Positions 1 to 5,483 of a stretch of 5,670 bases of DNA are shown here, piece by piece. Origin of the DNA: Anaerolineae bacterium. Lineage in GTDB: Bacteria; Chloroflexota; Anaerolineae; Aggregatilineales; Phototrophicaceae. Position 1 is the first letter of the stretch. Each line of letters begins with the position of its first letter. The stretch is from contig JADLHH010000304.1 in NCBI GenBank assembly GCA_020848855.1, positions 1-5,670 of the forward strand, in the 5' to 3' direction. Below the pieces are notes generated by a model that saw only the letters and a list, made by a program, of their open reading frames with translations, was not told the origin of the DNA and did no database searches. Position numbers and translations under genes: made by a program.

Positions 1-275
1 CGCTGAACCGCAACGACAGCATCTACGCCGATGGCGGGGATCAGATGGTGCTGCAGCTCGTCAAGGGCGACGACGGCAGCTATTCGACGACGTACTCCGT
101 CGGGTTGGACTTGAGCGATGAAGCGGTAGGCGCGTCCGACTCGGCATCCGGTTTCGGCGGTAACCCGGATCGGGTCGGCGGCGGGACTGGGCGGGGTCCC
201 GGTGGCGCGGCTCCCGGCGGTGGCAGTCCCCTCGGCGTGACCCCCAACGCGACGGCAACGCCGGAAACAACCTGA
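1..275 (+). CDS. C-terminal end of an unidentified protein with a Gly/Pro-rich tail (partial)
   Basis: The reading frame is open from base 3 and closes at TGA 273-275. There is no stop before the window edge, so this is the end of a longer gene that starts to the left. About 90 residues are visible. The first 40 or so are mixed and acidic (LNRNDSIYADGGDQMVLQLV, then a KGDDGSY stretch) and look like a folded region. The last 45 are low complexity, rich in Gly, Pro, Ser and Thr (GGGTGRGPGGAAPGGG, ending TATPETT), as in an extended linker or secreted or surface C-terminus. The ATG at 45 is internal and has no reason to be the start. No family is recognised. An extracytoplasmic protein would suit the neighbouring polysaccharide genes, but that is only inference. 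It converges on the SDR gene, with a shared palindrome between them. Confidence 0.6.
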   Translation, partial: LNRNDSIYADGGDQMVLQLVKGDDGSYSTTYSVGLDLSDEAVGASDSASGFGGNPDRVGGGTGRGPGGAAPGGGSPLGVTPNATATPETT

Positions 276-285
276 TCAGCGAGAC

Positions 286-310
286 AAAAAGGGCGTTCAA
301 TTGAACGCCC
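286..310 (-). terminator. Rho-independent terminator of the SDR gene, possibly bidirectional
   Basis: Bases 291-310 form a perfect 20-bp palindrome, which folds as an 8-bp GC-rich stem (GGGCGTTC/GAACGCCC) with an AATT loop. Reading the minus strand, the stem is followed at once by TTTTTGTC (286-290), a standard U-tract, 28 nt after the SDR stop codon. Reading the plus strand it is followed by CTATGTTTTC, a poorer tail, so termination of the left-hand gene is possible but weaker. Placement between two convergent genes fits a shared terminator. Confidence 0.8.
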
Positions 311-337
311 CTATGTTTTCGGTCAAATCGGTGTAGA

Positions 338-1348
338 TTACGCCACCGGGTCGCTGTGTTCCAGAAGCAGAAGCTCGGCGCGCCGACGGCGGTAGCTGGC
401 GGGCGTTGGCGGCGGGTTCTCCTGATAGTAGGCGACAATCCGGGCGAGGTAGTCGCGCAGCGGCGTGTAGACCGTGCCGAGTTCGCGCTTGCTGCGGGTG
501 TTGTCGAGTTCCGACATCCAACGCTCGCTGAAAGGCGAGCAGTCGGGCAGGAAACCGTTGGCTTCGAGCAGGTCACGCCGGACGCGGATGACCTGCGCCG
601 TCACGCCGATGATGTCGCCCAGAATGGCGAGGAAGTCGTCGAGCGGCAGTGTTTCATCCTGCGAGATATTGTAGGCTTCGCCCTTGCCCTTGCCGCTGTC
701 GATCAGGCTGAGGATGGCGTTGACCACGTCCTCACCGTAAACGTGGCGTAGAGGGTAGTTGGGCGTTGAAGGCGCGAGGATCGGTCCGCCATCTTTCAGG
801 CGCAAAATGTAATTATAAAGACGGTGAAAATGATCGCGCTCGCTGTTGACCATCGGCAGGCGCAGCGAGGTATACGGGAAGCCCTGTTCCAGCCACGCGG
901 CGTGTAGCGCGTCTTCGGCGCGGCGCTTTTCGATGCCGTACATCCATTCTTCATAACCATAAGTATTGGGCTTGGGCGAGGGCATCAACCGACCTTCGTA
1001 ATTCGCCTCGTCGAAGGGGCGAGCAATGCCTTCGCGCACCAGGTACACCTGCCCGGTGCTGAGAAAGATATAGTGACCGATGCGGTTGTTGAACAGACGG
1101 ACGATTGGCTCGACTTCCGCGCCTTTGTACAGCGCGTTGTCGATCACAGCGTCGAAGCTGCGCCCCTGCAGAGCGCGCATAAGCTGGACGGGGTCGGTTC
1201 GGTCGCCGCGCAGCCGCTCGACCCCTTCGGGGAGTTGGTCGTTCGTTTTGCCCCGGTTGAACACGCTGACATCATGCCCCAGGTTGATCAGCTTATGGAC
1301 GAGGCTGTGCCCTAAATTTCGGGTGCCGCCAATTACCAGTATCTTCAT
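338..1348 (-). CDS. NAD(P)-dependent epimerase/dehydratase-like protein (extended or atypical SDR)
   Basis: 336 residues, a usual length for sugar-nucleotide epimerases, dehydratases and reductases of the extended or atypical SDR group. The N-terminus MKILVIGGTRNLG is a Rossmann beta1-turn-alpha with the glycine motif GGTRNLG at residues 7-13. FNRG at 30-33 follows beta2. With no acidic residue there and Arg32 in place, NADP(H) use is plausible. DAVIDNA (66-72) and FLSTGQVY (95-102) are the expected strand and catalytic Ser/Thr region (S97/T98). Tyr137-x3-Lys141 (YGIEK) gives the catalytic YxxxK pair at the right distance. The C-terminal half should bind substrate. The ATG at 1348 is chosen because it places the Rossmann motif at residue 3 onward. 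The frame stays open upstream to a TTG at 1399, and another TTG at 1366 lies 12 nt from an AAAGGAG sequence. Substrate unknown. The neighbours suggest a nucleotide sugar for surface polysaccharide. It ends 47 nt from the facing terminator. Confidence 0.9.
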   Translation of the reverse strand: MKILVIGGTRNLGHSLVHKLINLGHDVSVFNRGKTNDQLPEGVERLRGDRTDPVQLMRALQGRSFDAVIDNALYKGAEVEPIVRLFNNRIGHYIFLSTGQVYLVREGIARPFDEANYEGRLMPSPKPNTYGYEEWMYGIEKRRAEDALHAAWLEQGFPYTSLRLPMVNSERDHFHRLYNYILRLKDGGPILAPSTPNYPLRHVYGEDVVNAILSLIDSGKGKGEAYNISQDETLPLDDFLAILGDIIGVTAQVIRVRRDLLEANGFLPDCSPFSERWMSELDNTRSKRELGTVYTPLRDYLARIVAYYQENPPPTPASYRRRRAELLLLEHSDPVA

Positions 1349-1356
1349 GAGCGGAT

Positions 1357-1385
1357 GGCGCGCCAAAGCGCGCCGCTTCTCCTTT
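1357..1385 (-). promoter_or_regulatory. Shine-Dalgarno-like AAAGGAG followed by a hairpin upstream of the SDR start codon
   Basis: On the minus strand AAAGGAG occupies 1385-1379, a strong match to the anti-SD, but it lies 30 nt from the ATG at 1348. Between them is a perfect 7-bp hairpin, GGCGCGC-TTTG-GCGCGCC (1374-1357). If the hairpin forms, the effective distance between AAAGGAG and ATG drops to about 12 nt (4 nt before plus 8 nt after). Alternatively translation starts at the in-frame TTG at 1366, which adds six residues. The sequence elements are seen directly; their function is inference. Confidence 0.45.
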
Positions 1386-1467
1386 CGACTGTTGACCAAC
1401 CGGGGATCGATAGACTGGACGGCTGAATAATCTTTGGTTCCGACATAAGACTCTTTTGATTATCCGT

Positions 1468-1493
1468 ACTATACACCAGATAGGGGCGGTAAA
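1468..1493 (-). promoter_or_regulatory. Weak promoter candidate for the SDR gene
   Basis: On the minus strand TTTACC (1493-1488) and TATAGT (1473-1468) resemble -35 and -10 boxes, but the spacer is only 14 nt. A second -10-like word, GATAAT, follows at 1464-1459 without a recognisable -35. This is the AT-richer part of a gap of about 350 bp upstream of the SDR, about 120 nt from its ATG, so a promoter is expected here. The exact boxes are uncertain. Confidence 0.3.
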
Positions 1494-1519
1494 TTCATCA
1501 GATGTTCATGTTATGAATT
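1492..1519. promoter_or_regulatory. Operator-like inverted repeat AATTCAT-N14-ATGAATT
   Basis: AATTCAT (1492-1498) and ATGAATT (1513-1519) are perfect 7-bp inverted arms separated by 14 bp, so the arm centres are two helical turns (21 bp) apart. A smaller nested repeat, TTCAT-GTT-ATGAA (1505-1517), shares the right arm. The left arm abuts the candidate -35 box of the SDR gene, as expected for a dimeric regulator site. With AT-rich arms, chance occurrence is possible. No regulator gene is in the window. Confidence 0.3.
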
Positions 1520-1575
1520 GGTTGATTTGGCACAACCGCCGCCCGGCTGCCGCTCTGCGCCTCTCTTTTTTGGTG

Positions 1576-1605
1576 AAAAGCGACGACAAATGACCCGTCG
1601 TCGCT
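1576..1605 (-). terminator. Likely rho-independent terminator downstream of the amidotransferase gene
   Basis: Perfect 9-bp inverted arms AGCGACGAC (1579-1587) and GTCGTCGCT (1597-1605) enclose a 9-nt loop. On the minus strand the stem runs into TTTT (1579-1576), one base of which belongs to the stem, before CACC interrupts the tract. It lies 93 nt beyond the amidotransferase stop codon and before the SDR promoter region, the right place to separate the two transcripts. The U-tract is short, so efficiency is uncertain. The rest of the 1349-1698 gap shows no gene. Confidence 0.5.
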
Positions 1606-1698
1606 GTCCCATAACGAGCGATATCTGCCACCCGCATACGATAACACATCTCCTTTTGGTCGTCAGCGGGGCAGCGGAAGGGGCGGATCGGTCAGAGA

Positions 1699-3633
1699 TC
1701 AGGCGGGTGGGTAGAAATCAGCGGGCGCCAGCCGGTGATCGAGAGTCATGCTCCGGCTGATGTACAGATCGTGCCACAGTTGGAAGACCAGCACCGTCCA
1801 CAGCGACCACATCTCGTAGCGGCGCTCGACGACGTGCGCCTGCACGATACGGGCGACGGTTTCCGGGCGGAAGATGCCGGCAGCGGCGACACGCTCAGGG
1901 GTGAGGACGCGCTCGACCAGCGGGCGCAGGATGGTGCGCATCCATTCGGACGCCGGCGGGATGAAGCCCCATTTGGGACGCTTCAGGATTTCCGGCGGGA
2001 CAAGGTCGGCGACGGCGTCCTTGAAGACCGTCTTGGAATCGCCCCGGCGCAGCTTGTAGTGGAGCGGCAGGCTGAGCGCCAGTTCGACCAGCCGGTAATC
2101 CTGCATCGGCGCGCGCGATTCGACCGAGAGCGCCATACACATCTTGTCGACACGCATGTTCATGTTTTCTGCCAGCGCTACGCGCAGGTCGGCGTAGGCG
2201 ATGCGGTCGGTGAAGCGGGACGTGTTCGGCTCTGCCATGAGGGCGCGCAGCTGCCGGGTGAAGGCGTCACCGTCCTGCGGCTGGGCGCTGAGCAGGTCGC
2301 CGACGCGCCCGGATTCCATACGCCGCAGCCAGGTGAGATAGCGCAGCGCCGGATCGGTCTGGCGTGACTTGCTCGCCAGCTTGTTCAGGCTGGCAATGGG
2401 CAGCCGTTCCAGCAGCGGCGTCAGGATGTGATTGCGCAGGAGCGCCGGGAGCTTCAGGTAACGGTCGAGCAGGCGGTCGGTACGGTAGTGGTTATAGCCG
2501 AAAAACAATTCGTCGCCCGCTTCGCCGCTCAGCAGGACAGGCACGCCGTTTTGCCGCGCCAGCGCCGAGACGTAAGCTGTCTGGACGATGGCGGGCATCG
2601 ACATCGGCTCGTCCATCGCGTAGATCAGGTGTGGGAGCAGATCGCACAGCCGCTCGTCCTGGCGCATGGAGATGATGTGGTGGCTTGTCCCCAGACGGCG
2701 CGCCGCCAGTTCGGCGTAACGCGAATCGACGTTAAATTTAGCGTCGGCTTTACTGCCGGGCGGCGCGTCGAAGCCGACGGTGAAGGTCTGCACCGGCTGG
2801 CTGGATACCTGCTGCATCAGGGCGACGATGGCGGTCGAATCGACCCCGCCGCTGAGGAATGCGCCGATAGGTACGTCGCTCATCATCTGCATCTGCACGG
2901 CTTCGGAGAGCGCAGCGCGCACCTGACGCACTGCTTCGGGGTAATCCGGGGCGTGGGCGGCGTTCATGATCGGCTGCCAGTAGAGCGCCCGGCGCAGTCC
3001 ATCGCGGCTGACGGTCAGGTATTCGCCGGGGGCGAGTTTTTCGATCCCGGCGAAGAGCGTTTGCGGCGGCGGCACGTAGCCGAGCAGCAGGAAGGGCGGC
3101 AGCGCATCGACATTGACGGCGCGGGGCACGCCGGGGTGTTCGAACAGGGCTTTGGCTTCCGAAGCGAACAGGAATTCGCCGTCGGCGAGCGCCGTGTAAT
3201 ACAGCGGTTTTTCGCCGAGACGGTCGCGGGAGAGCATCAACTGCTGGCGCATCTCGTCCCACACGCCGAGCGCGAACATGCCGCGCAGGCGCTCCAGCAC
3301 GCCGATCCCCCACTGCTCGTAGCCATGGACGATCACTTCGGTATCGGTGCGGGTGGTGAAGACGTGCCCGGCGCGCTCCAGCTCGGCGCGCAGCGGCTGG
3401 TAGTTGTAGATTTCGCCGTTGAAGACGACGGCGACACTGCGCGTTTCGTTGAAAATCGGCTGGACGCCGGCAGATAGATCGATGATCGCCAGACGCCCGG
3501 CGCCGAACGCCAGCGCACCGCTCCGGTATGCGCCGGAGCCGTCCGGTCCGCGATGCGCGAGCCGAAATGCCATTCGTTCGATCAGGGCAGAGTCTGCGCC
3601 ACCGGGGTTGAAATGCCCGTAGATGCCGCACAT
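1699..3633 (-). CDS. Glutamine-hydrolysing asparagine synthase-family amidotransferase
   Basis: 644 residues with the two-domain layout of AsnB. The N-terminal class II glutaminase domain begins MCGIYG, with Cys2 the nucleophile exposed after Met removal. That fixes the start despite no clear Shine-Dalgarno (TTCACCATCCT precedes the ATG). Arg47, Asn72-Gly73-Glu74 and Asp97 match the glutamine-binding residues. RGPD is at 28-31. The C-terminal synthetase domain has the ATP pyrophosphatase loop SGGVDS (261-266), DEP (341-343), SGEAGDE (369-375, usually SGEGSDE) and the late conserved NMRVDKM and KWGF blocks. All key residues are present, so it should move ammonia from glutamine onto an adenylated carboxylate. 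Family members within polysaccharide clusters often amidate something other than free aspartate, and the neighbours here (flippase, glycosyltransferase, SDR) favour that reading. It is a cytosolic enzyme. Somewhat longer than classic AsnB, with an insertion near 290-305 and an extended C-terminus. True asparagine synthesis cannot be excluded. Confidence 0.95.
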   Translation of the reverse strand: MCGIYGHFNPGGADSALIERMAFRLAHRGPDGSGAYRSGALAFGAGRLAIIDLSAGVQPIFNETRSVAVVFNGEIYNYQPLRAELERAGHVFTTRTDTEVIVHGYEQWGIGVLERLRGMFALGVWDEMRQQLMLSRDRLGEKPLYYTALADGEFLFASEAKALFEHPGVPRAVNVDALPPFLLLGYVPPPQTLFAGIEKLAPGEYLTVSRDGLRRALYWQPIMNAAHAPDYPEAVRQVRAALSEAVQMQMMSDVPIGAFLSGGVDSTAIVALMQQVSSQPVQTFTVGFDAPPGSKADAKFNVDSRYAELAARRLGTSHHIISMRQDERLCDLLPHLIYAMDEPMSMPAIVQTAYVSALARQNGVPVLLSGEAGDELFFGYNHYRTDRLLDRYLKLPALLRNHILTPLLERLPIASLNKLASKSRQTDPALRYLTWLRRMESGRVGDLLSAQPQDGDAFTRQLRALMAEPNTSRFTDRIAYADLRVALAENMNMRVDKMCMALSVESRAPMQDYRLVELALSLPLHYKLRRGDSKTVFKDAVADLVPPEILKRPKWGFIPPASEWMRTILRPLVERVLTPERVAAAGIFRPETVARIVQAHVVERRYEMWSLWTVLVFQLWHDLYISRSMTLDHRLAPADFYPPA

Positions 3634-3678
3634 AGGATGGTGAATGAGCCAGTCTATCCGGTTGGGGAAACTGATAAA

Positions 3679-3717
3679 CGGTCTTGTGCATCACCCCCCC
3701 GGCTTGCGACAAGACCG
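3679..3717 (-). promoter_or_regulatory. Inverted repeat in the amidotransferase leader with a G7 tract in the loop
   Basis: CGGTCTTGT (3679-3687) and ACAAGACCG (3709-3717) are perfect 9-bp arms. Three more pairs (GCA/TGC) extend the stem past a single bulged base. The loop holds seven consecutive C on the plus strand (3694-3700), which is G7 in the minus-strand transcript. The structure sits about 46 nt upstream of the amidotransferase ATG. It has no U-tract after it, so it does not look like a simple terminator. A regulator site or mRNA leader structure is plausible. No convincing -35/-10 pair was found between 3634 and 3800. Confidence 0.4.
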
Positions 3718-3751
3718 ACCTGCCACTTTATGAAACTGAACTACTCTACTC

Positions 3752-4049
3752 CTAATCCTTATTATCGCACAAGACATAAACATATGCGGCGGCGAATAAA
3801 CCCGGAAAAATATCTCTTAACAGAGTCGTGCCTTCGTAAGCAATTTCGCGGGGGATGGTGAAACCCAACTGCCGCGCCCACCAGCGAAAGTCCGCCCGCG
3901 TCCAGATTCGACGATGACCGCGAAAACCATTGCCCGCCGCAGCCCACATACGCCGTATCCGGGTAGGCGAACAGGCGGCGCACGCCGCGATAGCGATTGG
4001 CTGCCCACAGATACAGCGGGCGGAGAGGGGAACTAAGCAGCGTTTCCTT
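3752..4049 (-). pseudogene. Frameshifted C-terminal remnant, probably of a SAM-dependent methyltransferase
   Basis: Two overlapping minus-strand frames together read like one protein end of about 98 residues. The first, open from 4049, gives PLYLWAANRYRGVRRLFAYP and then AYVGCGGQWF. The second continues RGHRRIWTRADFRWWARQLG, then FTIPREIAYEG, and ends YVYVLCDNKD at TAG 3752-3754. They join if one T is removed from the TTTT run at 3926-3923. The pattern GHxRxWTxxDFR...LGFxI is typical of the C-terminal region of class I methyltransferases of surface-glycan clusters, though that assignment is from pattern memory only. No SAM-binding domain or start codon is present. The open frame begins 5 nt after the flippase stop, so the N-terminal part appears to be deleted. 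After the shift point the first frame becomes serine- and arginine-rich and non-protein-like. It could also be a sequencing error in a gene that was already truncated. Confidence 0.5.
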
Positions 4050-4054
4050 TCACA

Positions 4055-5449
4055 TCATTTGGCTTTGTTCCTTAGCGCCGGCAGTGTTACCACCACCGTC
4101 AGGGTGATTGAAATCAGGAAGACGAAGTTGATCATCCATGCACCGCCGAGCGCCCCCGCGCCCGCCAGATCGAGCGTGAGCAGCCTGTCGGCTCCGAGAA
4201 ACACACTCGCTGCCGCGTAGCCGGCGGCGAGATTCTGAAGCAGGAGCGCGCCGGCAGGCATGACGATCACCAGCGCGATCAGCTTGACAACGATTGCCCG
4301 GCGCATGAGTTCGAAGGCGCGGTACAGCGGTCCGAATATGCCGCCGATGGTGGTGATCGCGCCGTAGAGCGCCAGCGCCATCAGCGCCGGGATTGCCGGA
4401 ATCCAGCGCGAGCCGAGGACGGGCGGGATCACGACTGGGGCGAACAGCACCAACGCGCCGTACAGCGCCAGTGCGAACAGCGCCAGCGCGGCGAGGATGC
4501 GCGTGAAGTTGCGCCACAGCCCGGCGTAGTCGCGCCGCCCGACCGCCTGCGGCACAACCGCCTGCATGTTGTCGAGGACAGCGGTTGTGAAGATACCCGC
4601 CTGGGCGATGCCGCTGGCGGCGAGCGTGAGATAGCCGACGGCCCGCGCTCCGGCGAAGATGCCGACCAACTGAAGCGGAATCTGCGTGAAAAGCTGAGCC
4701 AGATTCTTGTCGATGGCGTTGGCGACGCCGAAGCGCCAGTATGGGCGCGGCGAGACGCTGCGCGCTCGCGCGAAGATCGCGCTGAAGGGCGGGTAGCTCA
4801 CCTGAGCATTGATCCGCTGACGGCGGTAGACGACGACCGCCATTACCAGCGTGATGTACGAGTAGGCGACCCGCGCCACGACCAGGCTTTCTGCCGCCGG
4901 GGCGATGACTACGGCGATGATCATGAAGCTGGTCAGCACGAACTGGTTGGCGTACTGCATGAGCGCCAGCGCGCGCATCGAGCGGCGGCTTTGCAGGGCG
5001 ATGGTCACCAGCCCGTACAGCCCGTCGGCGACTGTGCCGACCGCCAGCCAGAACGCCAGCGTGACAATCCGCTCGCCGCCCGCGTACAGCAGCCCGGCGA
5101 CCGGCGCGCCCAGCAGGGCGATCAACAGCGCCATGCCAGTATTGACGATCAGGTTGACTTTGACGTAGAACGCCATCAGGTCGAGGATGGCGCTGTCGTC
5201 GCGGGCGCCGATGGCGACGGCGAGCCGCACGCTGGTGCTGGTTCCGACGCCGGTCAGGTCGAGCGACTGCCAGACGACCAGAAACGACTGCGCCAGCGCG
5301 AAATCGCCATAGCGGGCGGGTCCCATCAGCCGCCAGACGATCACTGACGAGAGCAGACTCAGCAGCATTGTGCCGAATTTGCCCGCCTGAAGCGCAAGCA
5401 TATCCTGCACAAATTTACTGCGGAGCAGCGAGCGGAGTCGGGTCGTCAT
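4055..5449 (-). CDS. Wzx-type polysaccharide flippase (MOP/MATE superfamily membrane protein)
   Basis: 464 residues, the usual size for O-antigen or exopolysaccharide repeat-unit flippases. These move undecaprenyl-linked oligosaccharide across the cytoplasmic membrane. Roughly 12 hydrophobic segments can be counted: about six before residue 210, a polar cytoplasmic stretch around 210-245 (YRRQRINAQVSYPPF region), and about six after. The N-terminal block RLMGPARYGDFALAQSF (40-56) matches the family pattern LGPxxYGxxAL. Charged residues cluster in the loops. The ATG at 5449 follows the glycosyltransferase stop by 26 nt, with no recognisable Shine-Dalgarno sequence. The preceding segment is a heptamer repeat plus TTTAAACGCTT, so leaderless-like or coupled initiation is possible. 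Met17 is an alternative start but would remove the amphipathic N-terminal helix. Specificity of such flippases cannot be read from sequence. The close spacing suggests cotranscription with the glycosyltransferase gene. Confidence 0.9.
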   Translation of the reverse strand: MTTRLRSLLRSKFVQDMLALQAGKFGTMLLSLLSSVIVWRLMGPARYGDFALAQSFLVVWQSLDLTGVGTSTSVRLAVAIGARDDSAILDLMAFYVKVNLIVNTGMALLIALLGAPVAGLLYAGGERIVTLAFWLAVGTVADGLYGLVTIALQSRRSMRALALMQYANQFVLTSFMIIAVVIAPAAESLVVARVAYSYITLVMAVVVYRRQRINAQVSYPPFSAIFARARSVSPRPYWRFGVANAIDKNLAQLFTQIPLQLVGIFAGARAVGYLTLAASGIAQAGIFTTAVLDNMQAVVPQAVGRRDYAGLWRNFTRILAALALFALALYGALVLFAPVVIPPVLGSRWIPAIPALMALALYGAITTIGGIFGPLYRAFELMRRAIVVKLIALVIVMPAGALLLQNLAAGYAAASVFLGADRLLTLDLAGAGALGGAWMINFVFLISITLTVVVTLPALRNKAK

Positions 5450-5460
5450 AAGCGTTTAAA

Positions 5461-5483
5461 GCTAACTGCTAACTGCTAACTGC
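5461..5483. repeat. Heptamer tandem repeat (GCTAACT, 3.3 copies) spanning a stop codon
   Basis: Three perfect GCTAACT units (5461-5467, 5468-5474, 5475-5481) plus GC. On the minus strand each unit contains TAG. Because 7 is not a multiple of 3, the three TAGs fall in three different frames. The first (5478-5476) is the stop codon of the glycosyltransferase. The repeat fills most of the 26-nt gap before the flippase ATG, where a ribosome binding site would normally be. Confidence 0.9.

Noticed and set aside
356..751. Plus-strand frames opposite the SDR gene
   Set aside because: They overlap the well-supported SDR on the other strand and have no recognisable features.
1346..1399. Longer SDR protein starting at TTG 1399
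   Set aside because: It would add 17 basic residues before a standard Rossmann N-terminus and would place the AAAGGAG inside the coding region. ATG 1348 fits the family better.
1518..1760. Possible small plus-strand gene in the gap between SDR and amidotransferase
   Set aside because: TTG start without a ribosome binding site, runs through the terminator hairpin and into the 3' end of the amidotransferase, no protein-like pattern.
1735..2367. Plus-strand frame of about 210 codons
   Set aside because: Antisense to the C-terminal part of the amidotransferase, no domain recognised, composition typical of a shadow.
2428..3477. Long plus-strand open frame of about 349 codons opposite the amidotransferase gene
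   Set aside because: It lies fully antisense to a gene with complete catalytic motifs, and its His/Asp/Arg/Gly-rich sequence shows no recognisable domain. It is a high-GC shadow frame.
2750..3712. Minus-strand frame of about 320 codons overlapping the amidotransferase, with an ATG just after the G7 tract
   Set aside because: Its sequence is extremely arginine- and alanine-rich, as expected from the shifted frame of the real gene, and the overlapping frame carries all conserved motifs.
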